From Physcia stellaris (taxonomy: Eukaryota; Ascomycota; Lecanoromycetes; Caliciales; Physciaceae): a stretch of 64,000 nucleotides of DNA. This document shows, one piece after another, positions 33,501 through 43,138 of this stretch (its first letter is position 1; every line of letters starts with the position of its first letter). Both the position numbers and the translations under genes were made by a program. The stretch covers positions 124,001 through 188,000 of the forward strand of contig JABSSW010000054.1 in assembly GCA_018902385.1 (NCBI GenBank), read 5' to 3'. Below the pieces are notes generated by a model that was not told where the DNA came from, made no database searches, and worked only from the letters and a program-made list of their open reading frames with translations.

Positions 33501-34812
33501 TGAGATCGTAAGTAAGTGCTCGAGCCAGAATAAATCTGAAGTACGCTCGAGCGTCTGGTGGAACGAAAGTAAATATATCGTCATCCTCGTTCGTTACGAT
33601 AGGACTCTGGTCGCCGGAATTGTACGCGGTCATATCAACGGGCTGATCAATGACATATGACGAATTTTCGGGACCACTGGAAGTTCTCCTTAGCGCCTCA
33701 GGATATGCCGCGTCAGACGTGTCTGGGCTGTTGACTTGGCGGTTGAAATGTGGAAGGGAAGCCGCTGATGTATCTTTTGCCAACTCAGGATTTGCTTGGA
33801 TGATAGCTAACATCATCTGCGAAAGATCATGCGTTTCACCCTTTTTCCAGGTCTCATAAGCATCATCGGAGTCGAAGTCCTCTTTCCGTAATGTCTTGCG
33901 GGAATTCAAGTTCAGATACATTTGATACGTCTTGAGATCATGCAGCGCCGCTCGCTCGGTCCACGCAGCTTTATTCTTATTGATGTCTGACTGAACCAGA
34001 GTGCTCGTCACTCCAAAGATGCGAGCAACTACCTGCACCAGGGGCATGTCCTTTATTTCGTAACTCAAGGGTACGATCACTTCGATAGTCGACCCTCCCG
34101 AACCCCCATTTCGTGATGTTGACGCAGCAAGGTCTTGGTCGTGCGCCAGAAGCTTGCTCTCAAGTGTTGCAAGTCGACTTGTAAGCTCGGGCCGATCTCT
34201 GACCCAGTCATGGTCCTTTAGGACTAAGCTGATAAGGCGAATGAATAGAGCCAGATGCCGATCCACCATCAACTTCCAAGCATCATCTCCCGGGGTTTTG
34301 CCTTTCTGAAGCTCCTTTGTCGCATTGGAGAAAAATATCAACACGAGATCCTCCACTCTTCGATCTTTTTCCATTCGTTTCTTGAAGCTCTGCTCAGTGA
34401 AAGCATTGAAAAAAGCGGCAAATGTTCGCTTGATTGTTGCATCATTGTACTCGGGTTTCCTCTCTTTGCCCATCAACACCCCTGTAAGCCGCCTTTCGAG
34501 TTCTGACATAAAGCCATGAGGGAATCTTGTACTTTTTGAGTCTCTCAACAGGCTGAAGTCCTTCATCAAATCATTTATCGAGGTCGACGAGCGCTGTACC
34601 TGCACAGGAGGGGCTGGTACATGCTGGGTCCGCCGCGCTCGCGGTTGGAGAAGGTAGGCAAGGTAGGCCACTCGCAGGGCGAAAAGGTAGGCCTCATCGT
34701 GGGTGACAGGACGCTTGCGCGGCCACGATCCTTCCCTTGATCCTGCGCCATTGCTCTGGAGGCTGTCAACACGCCTATTTATTCTTCTAGATTGTGTAGA
34801 AGATGTAGACAT
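30599..34812 (-). CDS. UNC13-like C2/MUN domain protein (fungal Ync13/Git1 type)
   Basis: Three exons. The start is placed at 34812 (MSTSSTQSRRINRRVD); an upstream in-frame Met at 34899 exists, but the bases just before 34812 look like a leader. The long first exon has a DUF810/MUN-type helical region (DEAYLFALRVAYLAYLLQP, FMSELERRLTGVLMGKE, IDRIVQLNWDDDLQYAKF). The first intron (donor GTGAGT after FQFFPE) leads to a C2 domain: YVFTIKIVEAENLKACDMNG, SDPYVVLGDE, WDWDTLGDHDCVGRA, with the Asp residues expected for calcium binding. The second intron joins KITDK to LSAYINHCLSRR. The C-terminal MUN half ends RMMSSLPRR. By family it works in vesicle exocytosis/endocytosis at the plasma membrane; S. 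pombe Ync13 supports wall integrity at division and Git1 acts in glucose/cAMP signalling. Confidence 0.92.
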
Positions 34813-36267
34813 TAGCTTAGGAGGCGCTTCGCCTTTGCAGTACAAGCAGCCTTCCGCTGGAAATGAAGCTCGGGCGGGTCCAACATCGGTTCTGAGCAAG
34901 AGGCAATTCAGTGGATTCGATCAGGGAGCTACAAGGTTGACAGTAACATGAATCTTCCTTGACATCTTGGGTGCGCCTAGTTAATGAATGGCAAAATTGA
35001 GGCTCTTCCACCGTTTCACAGATGAAGGCTTGACATGGCGTGCCAAGACTGACCCTAAGCGCCGCCTCAGTCCTGAACCCTAAAAGTATTTTCGGCTTCC
35101 TTGGGCGCGGCTAGCCGAACTTAAACTGGCCCCGCGAAACGCGTTCCGCACACATTGAACCGCGTTTTCGTCAACCACAATACGATTATTCGATCAACAA
35201 TGCAATGAGAGCACATCGAGTAGAGTGGCTTTCATTCCCTTTGATGGAAGTCAATAGAACAAGTGGTTGGTGAATAATGATTTTGTAAAATGAAGATTCT
35301 GTGGGGACTGGGCACTTAGCGGGGCCACTTACTCGAGTAAGGCTCAGGACAGCTTTACTCGTATGTACCGCAAGCAAGAAGGAAACACGCCCTTTAACTC
35401 TTCGTATGCAATCTAGATGACTTACTATCATTCGCCAGTCTCCGGTGCTAGACATGCTTCATTTTGTTGTTACGACTGCGTCTTGCAAGACAAATACGAT
35501 AGTAGGTATGACGCTCGGTTCTGGAGTGAAGCTCTAGACCTCGTCCTATTCCCAATCAAGACACATCAAACTCCAAAACAAACCCCTTTGCTTTGACTGT
35601 AACATTTCCGTAACATGGGGCCATGTCAATAACATCATTTGAAAAGGCGGTGCCAGGGTTCTATCATGCAACCATGCTCGCCATGATGAGAAATGGTTCG
35701 TTGGCGACTATTCAGTCGACCGTCACACCATACACGGGTACCTGACATTTCTCTTCTGCTGTGCGGTTCCACCTTCGTTCGCGTAGTGTTAATGCCTTCT
35801 TTCTCGCTATCGCGACTTTACCTCTGTGTGCATGCTTCTGCTGCTTCGTCCTCTTTCAATTCCATTGGTCGTCATTGAACTGCTCTCTTCTAGCTATGCA
35901 TTGTTCCCAATCTTCAGGTCACTGATGTTTGGCGGAGACTACTTGATGACCATTGCCTCGTGGTCTGCTAATCCAATCGCTGTTTCAGCCCTGAAAATGG
36001 CATAGAGTATCGTGAACCTGGCCACCATACTGTTTGTCGGGTCTGACCCGATCGAGTGGACGAACGCCTCGCTGGTTGCGGTCGGCTTAACATTCAGCAC
36101 GTCAACACGACGCGTCAATGTAGCTGGTCTACATCCCTAATACTAATCGCACTCGATGAGCAAACACTATCATCTATTCACACTTTAATTTTGTTCATCT
36201 ACCTTTAAGCTTACTTGAGGAGCACCATAGAAGCCAACGGTCCTAGCTAGAAAAGAGCGTATCCACG
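34813..36267. other. divergent intergenic region
   Basis: About 1.45 kb between the UNC13-like gene and the membrane-protein gene. On the minus strand at 35453 an ATG followed by ten codons (MSSTGDWRMI) ends exactly at a strong GTAAGT donor, so a small spliced gene could lie at 35180-35455. I could not place its next exon. An ACGCGT word lies near 35139. Nothing else is recognised. Confidence 0.4.
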
Positions 36268-37605
36268 ATGTTGATTCCATCCTCCTCTCGAGGCCGTCCA
36301 AGGCGTGACCCAGTGGCCCAAGGGCGCTTAAGACTCTCTGCTTGGTTCCATGGCCACTCCGTGATTGGCGACAACAGATCACGATCTTCACGTCGTGCTC
36401 CGAAAACCTGGCGTACTAGAGGCCACTCTATGTCCCCGTGTGAGCCAGCTGATTTCGTAAATAACTCTGGCATCCGGTCTCCTTCATCGACGCGGTCTAT
36501 CATAGATCCGGCCTCCTCCCCTAATGTCGGATCTGGCCTAGCAAGCACGAGTGTTCTGGGTCACATGAATGGAGAAGAATCGACATCAATCGGCGGTACA
36601 CGGTATGATGGGGAAAGAATCATAGATTGTCAGGGCGGCACTCGGACAAGGACGCGTTTGGCTTTGAGTAGGCCAAAGAGAAAGCCAAGACCAAATACAC
36701 AACGGCGACATTGCTTTCCGGGTTTCAAGAATCGCAAAGTAAAGAGGAAAGCCATCGGGTGCCTCGTGTCTGGAGGACTACTGGCAATAATTCTTACGAC
36801 CTGTAAGTTCTCAACCAGGTCCATTCACATTGATGCTCAGGTTTAATAATGTGATAGATCTCGCACTGGCTATTTCCAGTTCCGGACATGGGGAGACATT
36901 TCATGCAATCCTCATTATGCTCACACTCATTATTACGATTATTTTCTGCCACTACTTGATCCGACTCTGTATGCTTGTTGTGCGACCTAAGGGGCTCAAT
37001 TCTACTGCTGAGCTAGTGGAACAAAGCCAAGCAGGTTTCGTCGCCAGACCGCGAGAGCCTATCAGAATCATACTTGCTAGAGACGAAGAGTTGGGCCTTT
37101 ACGAAAACAACATGGTGGAAGAGGATAAGGACATTGCTGTACCGCCCCCTCCACCAGCTTATGGTCTATGGAGATGCAGCGTGGTAAGCGTCAAAACCCT
37201 GTAGTACTTACGGCAGCTTTTGGTGAGTGACCATAACCAAAGCACGATGTCCGCGCGGAGACACGTCCCTGGGTTATGGTCACTCGTTGAAAACGCTGAG
37301 TAGCACTAGAGTTTATTACTGACTTGGGATAGCGGGCTGATCCGAATTTGATCCATTGGCAACGAGTCGAGCAACCTGCAATACCAGAAGAAGCACCATC
37401 GTTGCTCTCCGATCGCAGCTCGCTCACTCGACCTCCCAGCTACAGATCAGAACATCAACACAGCGAGCCTGTACCGCCAGCGCGGCCTCCGCCGGTTGTG
37501 ACAAGAGATTCTTGGAGCGAGTACTCGGCCAGTATGGGAGCCGATTCTCACAGTCCAGCTAACAATGGGGTGGTTGGTGAGGTGCATGTATCAAGATCAT
37601 ATTGA
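36268..37605 (+). CDS. fungal integral membrane protein, Pro-rich tail
   Basis: Three exons. Exon 1 encodes a basic, Ser/Arg-rich region from MLIPSSSRGRPRRD, ending in the motif FPGFKNRKVKRKAIGCLVSG and the first hydrophobic helix (GGLLAIILTTC). The GTAAGT donor joins to YLALAISSSG. A second helix follows (AILIMLTLIITIIFCHYLI), then a polar region and PPPPPAYGLWRCSV. The next intron (37189-37332) joins to RADPNLIHWQRVEQPA, and a Ser/Pro-rich tail ends at 37605. The pattern of basic stretch, two helices, PPPPPAYG and WRCSVRADP recurs in uncharacterised proteins of filamentous ascomycetes; no function is known to me. The second intron contains a strong hairpin. Confidence 0.8.
37225..37285 (+). 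repeat. perfect inverted repeat inside an intron
   Basis: GAGTGACCATAACC at 37225-37238 is the exact reverse complement of GGTTATGGTCACTC at 37272-37285, with a 33-nt GC-rich loop. It lies wholly in the second intron of the membrane-protein gene. In RNA this would form a 14-bp stem. Confidence 0.9.
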
Positions 37606-38141
37606 GAATTATTTGCCCGCATCTCCTGATACAAACTCCTCTGGTCCGTTAGTAGAACCATGTTCGTCATGAAAGGCCTTACGGCGATGGCACGTATCTT
37701 GAGGTAATGCCATTCACGAGGAAAATGTCATATAACAGCATGGAAGAATTATATGATTAATTGAATACGACGAGCGCCTATAATGTGCGTCACCAGCTCA
37801 TGGTCACACACCCATCAACAGTGAGATAAGAATCTTGAGAGGCTACTACCTACGACGAATAAATTCTGCGGTGATGACTTTCTGGAAAACGATACATTGC
37901 GCTCATATACTCAATTGGCAAGACAGAAATACCGAATCACGCACATAATTCGACGGTTCAATACTTGTACTCGTACCTGTACGATGTACAAGTACTCTCA
38001 TCCGCTTGCTACGACATATCGCTCTGCTCACCCCCCAGAAGATACCACATTTGCTTTCCCACTATGTCCAACGAAAAACCAATCCCCCAAACTTTCCAAT
38101 CTAAAAGCATAAAAAGCACGAAGGAACCCACCCTCACCAGC
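37606..38141. other. convergent intergenic region
   Basis: 3' flanks of the membrane-protein gene and of the hypothetical gene at 38142. No supported gene. Confidence 0.45.
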
Positions 38142-39011
38142 TCAAAAATGGCCAAGTACACGAACCACTCCGAACTCCTCCCCCTCCACCATCTTCGCCC
38201 GCAAATCCCCCACCCCCTCCCTCCTCCGAACCGCAACCCCAAAATGCACTTCCTGCATCTCCCCTCGATCCCATTCTCCTCCCCTCGGCGTCCTGGCTAA
38301 ATGTTTCCTCCGCGACGCCTCCACCCTGGCCCTCAACGCCTCGACGGTAGGGCTCAATTGGTGTCGTGGCCTGCGCGACGCCTCCACTCTCGCTTTCAAC
38401 ATCTCCAGGCTCGAGTTCAGTGGAGGTCGCGGCCCTCGCACCGGTTCGCTGCGCGGTCGGCGGATGGTGACGCGCTCGCTGGTGGTGGGATCGATGGCTG
38501 TAGTCGCGCCGGGGGAAACGGACGGCGGGGAGTATCGGACGGGGAGATTGGTGTGCGCCGGGGAGTATCGGACAGGAGGATTAATGTCAGCGGTGGAAGG
38601 TGAGTCTGAGGTGTTTGTGCCAAAGCTGAAGTTGTTCATTGTCCCTGGGAGGTCGTTGAAGTCACACGGTCTCCTTCTGACGAATGTCCAGTTCGGATGT
38701 CGCTCTTGTCGACGGGATAGCGTTGTAGGAGAGGGGGCTTCGCCTATTTCTCGATGTGTCTCGAGCTGGTAGTCTGCGAGGCCTTGCAGAAGTTCTCTGA
38801 ATGCTTGAGGAGTTGGCCGCGGCGGCAGCGGCGGCGGTGGTGGTAGTTGTGGTGGTTGTGACTCGTAGACTCTGGAGTCAAGTTCTTGAGGTGGGTTTGT
38901 TGGAATCTCGTGCTCGGACTCTGTTTGCGTCTTAGCCTTTCGGTTCTTAAGGCAGATTATGAAATTAGAGACTGAGACCGAGACGGTGGATATCCAGCTT
39001 CGGATGGCCAT
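38142..39011 (-). CDS. hypothetical proline-rich protein with internal repeats
   Basis: A single frame of 289 residues from MAIRSWISTVSVSV. The first 25 residues are mildly hydrophobic and could be a membrane or targeting segment. Then come a polyproline stretch (PPQLPPPPPLPPRP) and a polar region. Two local duplications are visible in the protein and DNA: NPPVRYSPAHTNLPVRYSPP, and EMLKARVEASRRPRHQLSP beside EALRARVEASRRKHLARTP, which would form two short basic helices. No known domain. The 3' part is unusually GC-rich for the window. I do not recognise the family; coding status rests on length, composition and repeat periodicity in frame. Confidence 0.55.
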   Translation of the reverse strand: MAIRSWISTVSVSVSNFIICLKNRKAKTQTESEHEIPTNPPQELDSRVYESQPPQLPPPPPLPPRPTPQAFRELLQGLADYQLETHREIGEAPSPTTLSRRQERHPNWTFVRRRPCDFNDLPGTMNNFSFGTNTSDSPSTADINPPVRYSPAHTNLPVRYSPPSVSPGATTAIDPTTSERVTIRRPRSEPVRGPRPPLNSSLEMLKARVEASRRPRHQLSPTVEALRARVEASRRKHLARTPRGGEWDRGEMQEVHFGVAVRRREGVGDLRAKMVEGEEFGVVRVLGHF

Positions 39012-40294
39012 GTAGGACGATCAAGAGGAGGTGTCGCTTTGAGATCTATATAGACTAATCGTCGTTGTGTTTGCTAGGACTTTTGATGGTTTGGACTCTT
39101 CTTGGACTATAGTGGTTTTTCCGGTGGATTGGGAGGATGAGGTATAATGGATAGATCGGAAGTAAGAGTACTAGAGAAGATACATATGTGCGATACATAG
39201 GGAGTGAAGTGTGATGAATGGTCATTGTGCACGGTGTTGGAAAGAGAGAAAGAGACCTATGCTTGAACAATGCCATTGTCTGAGTTCAAAGCCTGCTCGA
39301 GCTACTGCTGCAAAAGTGTATCCCATACAATCTATAGGAACGTCTGATGAGACAATCGTAGCTCTCTGGTGATTTACTCACCTCCGGACCTTCCTATTCC
39401 TTGCTTCCGCTCTGGGCAATTTCGAAAGCATCTTAATATGAGAACAGCGTAGACGATGCAAATCAGAGATTATGAAGAGAAAGACAGGAACAAAGACTGT
39501 TACAGAAGCACAATGGAAGTACCGAACCATGGAGACAGTAGGGCGGTTGTCTTGACTGCGAAATACGTGTCGAGAGATATAACAAAATACTTGTAGTAAG
39601 CTCCCAGGTGCATAGTGGTATGTGGACTTGGTGATGATTGAGAGACGAATGCAGAGCGTATCCAACAAAGACGACGACTTGCAGTAGCGAGTGTAAAGCT
39701 TGGCATTGTGTATACCACAATAGAGATGAACAAAGAGAAGGTCCAGTGCATTGTGGCCACACGAAAGACCCTTGGGCCTACACTGCGGTCTGCTTTGTTC
39801 AAGTCGCTGATCCATTCATTGCGATGGCAGTTGATCCTATGATATTCTCTGTGTAATTTAGGCATCTGCAACAGGCATCTAGTGCGTTCTAGGCATCATC
39901 CGAGTTACGTTAATCTGTCGACACTACGATATTAGAGCTGTCATGGGGCTTGGACCTGATCCATGTTCATTGACGTAGACAATTTCAGTGACTGACGAAC
40001 AATCTGGCACCCTCCTGGGAAATCGATTGACAGCTGAGCACCTTCCAAGCCCTATGCAGCGTATCCAAACCTCGACTTTAATGGTGTAATAGAGTATGCA
40101 CTATCGATGTGACGCGGTGCGATGAGAGGCCCCTCGGAGATCACGTATTGAATGTCTTTGAGAACAATGCAAAAATCCCAAGTAGTATTGAATCTAGTGC
40201 ACCAAGTACGTCAGTCATCATTTTCTTCAGGCCTCATTTGCACACATATCTCATCAAATGGCGATAGTCATATGAATATCACAGGTTAGCGTTT
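39012..40294. other. intergenic, no supported gene
   Basis: About 1.3 kb. Several overlapping minus-strand frames at 39370-39870 exist, but none has a domain, signal peptide or splice structure that convinces. Confidence 0.4.
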
Positions 40295-41565
40295 TCAAGT
40301 TTCCATTGTAACATCTCCTTCAGCTCCAATAACCTCGTCGAGATTCACGCCTCGCTTCTTAGCTAGATCTATCAAGATCTCCAACACGCTTCGTGCGCAT
40401 TCTTCCTTTGCATTCTTCCTACCATAAACGTTCCTGACTTCTCCCAGTGGTTTCGTAAAAAGTGGGGTATTAGTGAAATGCGCTGCACCGCTAAAGATGG
40501 CGGTGGCCCCATGCTTGGGCACAAATTGATAGGTAGGGGCTCCGAGCCCTAGCACGTTCGATAGAACTATCACAATGGCATTTAGTCTAGACGCCTTGCT
40601 CGATCAAATGCATGCATTGCTGATCAAACCCACCGCTAACTTTTTGAGAGAAGGTAGCACTCTTCTGAACTCCGGAGCCGTTGCTTTCCATCTTCACAGC
40701 TGTACCTAGCTTCGCCTTCTTCTTGTTTTTTAAGCTTCCATCGGGCTCTGTGAGACCCTGCGAGATGAGGTGTTGCATCGCCTCTCGCGCAGCGTTCGCA
40801 CGGGCAGCCTTCTTACTTGGGAAGGGGATCTCGCTGCCGCCGAAAAGTGTGGGATGGTTTGGGATTTGGCAAGTACAAGCAAAAAGAGTACCCGGTAGAG
40901 CATACTCTGTGTATATGGGACCCTTGGTGGGAGAGGAAGCGTTGTGGTATTCTAATTCGTGACTCAAGAGTCAGCTGAGCAAACCATCTACAGGTACTTG
41001 GAGAATGTGGACAAGCTGTCTCACCTAGCAATTTCCCAATCCAGTTCTCTTGTGGTCCGGCGGCTACCTTTTCATGACGCTCCATCGCTTTCACAAATGG
41101 TAAGGCTTTACCAGCAAGGTTTTCTTTAGCCTCCTTCTTCGTTGCGAACAGCTGATCGCTGCTGAACGTCTTTCCACTAATTGTAACAGAGCTACTGAAA
41201 CCATCTTGGTCTCCTTCAAACTCGAACTCCGGTTCAATGCCACGCGATTGACATTCGATATAGAGAAGTGATACATTATGACTTGTCTTGGGAGAACCTA
41301 ATTGGATCGGCTCAGCTGAAGAGCTGCCGCTACCGGCCGCTGTCTTTCGTTTCTTGGAAGATGCCGAAGTTGCAAGGAGAGCTATGGTGGAGGGCTCATT
41401 AAGAAATGTCTCCACATCATGTAGCTGGAGAGCAGCATCATCGGGAGCTTCGGAATGAGGAATAATGGCATCCGCAGATGAGTGATGGTTTGAGGAGGTA
41501 GAATGAAAGGAATCGTGCGAGCTTTTAGACGTAAGGATGCTTGCAAGATTGTTAGCAGTAGCCAT
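40295..41565 (-). CDS. double-stranded RNA-binding domain protein
   Basis: Three exons. The start is taken at 41565 (MATANNLASILTSKSS); an in-frame Met six codons upstream is also possible. The Ser-rich leader is followed by a dsRBD-like block: HNVSLLYIECQSRGIEPEF, VTISGKTFSSDQLFATKKEA, KENLAGKALPFVK. An intron at about 41030-40970 leads to a second block (GPIYTEYALPGTLFACTCQI, FPSKKAARANAAREAMQHL), which has the A-K-K-A-A-x-x-A-A helix typical of dsRBDs. A second intron leads to a third segment (APTYQFVPKHGATAIFSGAA, YGRKNAKEECARSVLEILI) that resembles another dsRBD. It would bind structured RNA. Filamentous fungi have several such uncharacterised proteins; there is no RNase III or deaminase motif. 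Confidence 0.78.
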
Positions 41566-42102
41566 ATTGGTGAGCAAAATCAAAGCGTGCAGTGCAATTG
41601 TGGGCGAGAACGTTCTACACCGTGTGAGCGATTACATGTACAAAAGATGAAGTCTTGAGCTGTTGTTTCAGGCGAGGCGCAGATCTCTCATGCTCCCAGC
41701 CGAATCTGGTTTTCCGGCCTCCAATTGCTGAGGGGTTCGTGCCTTGCGATTCCACTCACAGCTCAATAAATAATGGTGGTGAAGTCAAGGCTCTGTAAAA
41801 CCCCAGTAGATTTGAAATTCACCAGGTCAAGCGAATGTCAGATTTATTCCTTCCTCGGTATGTACCTGTCGATTGGCTTACGTCGTGGAAAGCCTGTAGG
41901 GTCGCTCTTCCACACACACGGTTGATGTTGACGTCTTATTTGGCTTTACAACGGCCTGTTTTTATTCCTTGAAATCCTTGGCGCTAGTCGTGTAAAATTT
42001 ACTTTCCTTACAAAAGCTATATCTACCTGATTTAAGTACTCCGTAGTCAGGTCTCGAAAGGTTGAGAGTTTAATAGTCAATGCACCGTGATCGTAAATAG
42101 GC
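41566..42102. promoter_or_regulatory. divergent promoter, dsRBD / RRP7 genes
   Basis: 537 bp between opposite start codons. Contains TACTCCGTAG near 42036. No specific factor site is assigned. Confidence 0.5.
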
Positions 42103-43138
42103 ATGCCCTCAGAACAGGATAGGCATTCGTCTATTGGAGGGTACACCATATTGACTCTATCACTTCCTTTGCTCCCCTCATTTCCGACACCAGCATTTCA
42201 CCACCTATATCTAGCTCCGCACGAACCGAAGATTCCTGTGCCCACCGCAGCGCGCACATTGTTCCTCGTCAATGTTCCTTTTGATGCAACGGAAGCTCAC
42301 ATTAAGCACTTGTTTTCAACACAGCTCGGCCTAAGCCATGGAAGAATTGAAGATGTCCACTTCGAGGCCGATAAAAAGCCCGCAATTGGCGACGACAGCG
42401 CGATGCTGAACCCTGCCACATCCGCCAAGAAAAGCAAGAAACGAAAGCGCATCACAACCCATGGCCCAATTGAAGAAGAGGAAGGTGCTAGTCTACCAAC
42501 TAGTTGGGATCGAAAGCTACAGCGTATTGGAGGAACTGCTACAGTTCTTTTTGTAGATCGAGCCAGCATGGAAGCGGTTATTAAAGAGGCGAAGAGGACG
42601 CAAAAGGAACGAAGAGAAATCATATGGGGCAGTGGAGTTGAAGAGAAGCTCCCCAAGCTTGGTTCCTCACGTCGGTACATTATTCTGGCAACTTTGTTCG
42701 TTTGCTAATGATCACAGGATATCTCAACCACGAGAAGCTTCGTTATCCCGACAAGACTGCCTTGATTGAATCGGTAAATGCGTACATGACTGCATTTGGA
42801 GAACGAGAGGCGTCAGAAGCGAGAGCTCAAGTCCGAAAGAGACAACAACCCGACGCAGACGGATTTATAACGGTCACAAAGGGCGGAAGAACAGGGCCGG
42901 CCAAACAAGAAGCAGCCCAAGAGTTGGCGAAGAGGCAAAAAGAGAAGCAGAAGGGCCTTAATGATTTCTATCGATTCCAGATGCGCGAGAATCAGAAGGC
43001 GAGAGCTGGAGAACTTATGCGCAAGTTCGAAGAAGACAAAGAGAAAGTCAGAAAGATGCGCGAACGACGTGGAGCATTCAAGGTGAGCTTTGAACCATGA
43101 TTTAAATATGAAACTGATTGCTCTTCCAGCCCGAATAG
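42103..43138 (+). CDS. RRP7: ribosomal RNA processing protein 7
   Basis: Three exons. Exon 1 starts MPSEQDRHSSIGGYTILTLS and carries FHHLYLAPHEPKIPVP and RTLFLVNVPFDATEAHIKHL, an RNA-recognition-like fold with an acidic/basic insertion (SAKKSKKRKR). A donor GTCGGT at about 42671 and acceptor CACAG join S-R to YLNHEKLRYPDKTALIESVN, the conserved Rrp7 block. The C-terminal domain (DADGFITVTKGGRTGPAKQE, GLNDFYRFQMRENQKA, ERRGAFK) is the Rrp7 signature. A last 3'-terminal intron (GTGAGC...TTCCAG) leaves only Pro-Glu-stop in the final exon. By family it acts in the nucleolus with the UTP-C/CURI group in early 40S assembly. The last tiny exon is inferred; without it the frame ends five codons further on. 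Confidence 0.92.

Noticed and set aside
39378-39871. Overlapping minus-strand frames of 99-145 codons
   Set aside because: Three frames are open at once in the same stretch, which argues for base composition rather than coding; none has a known motif.
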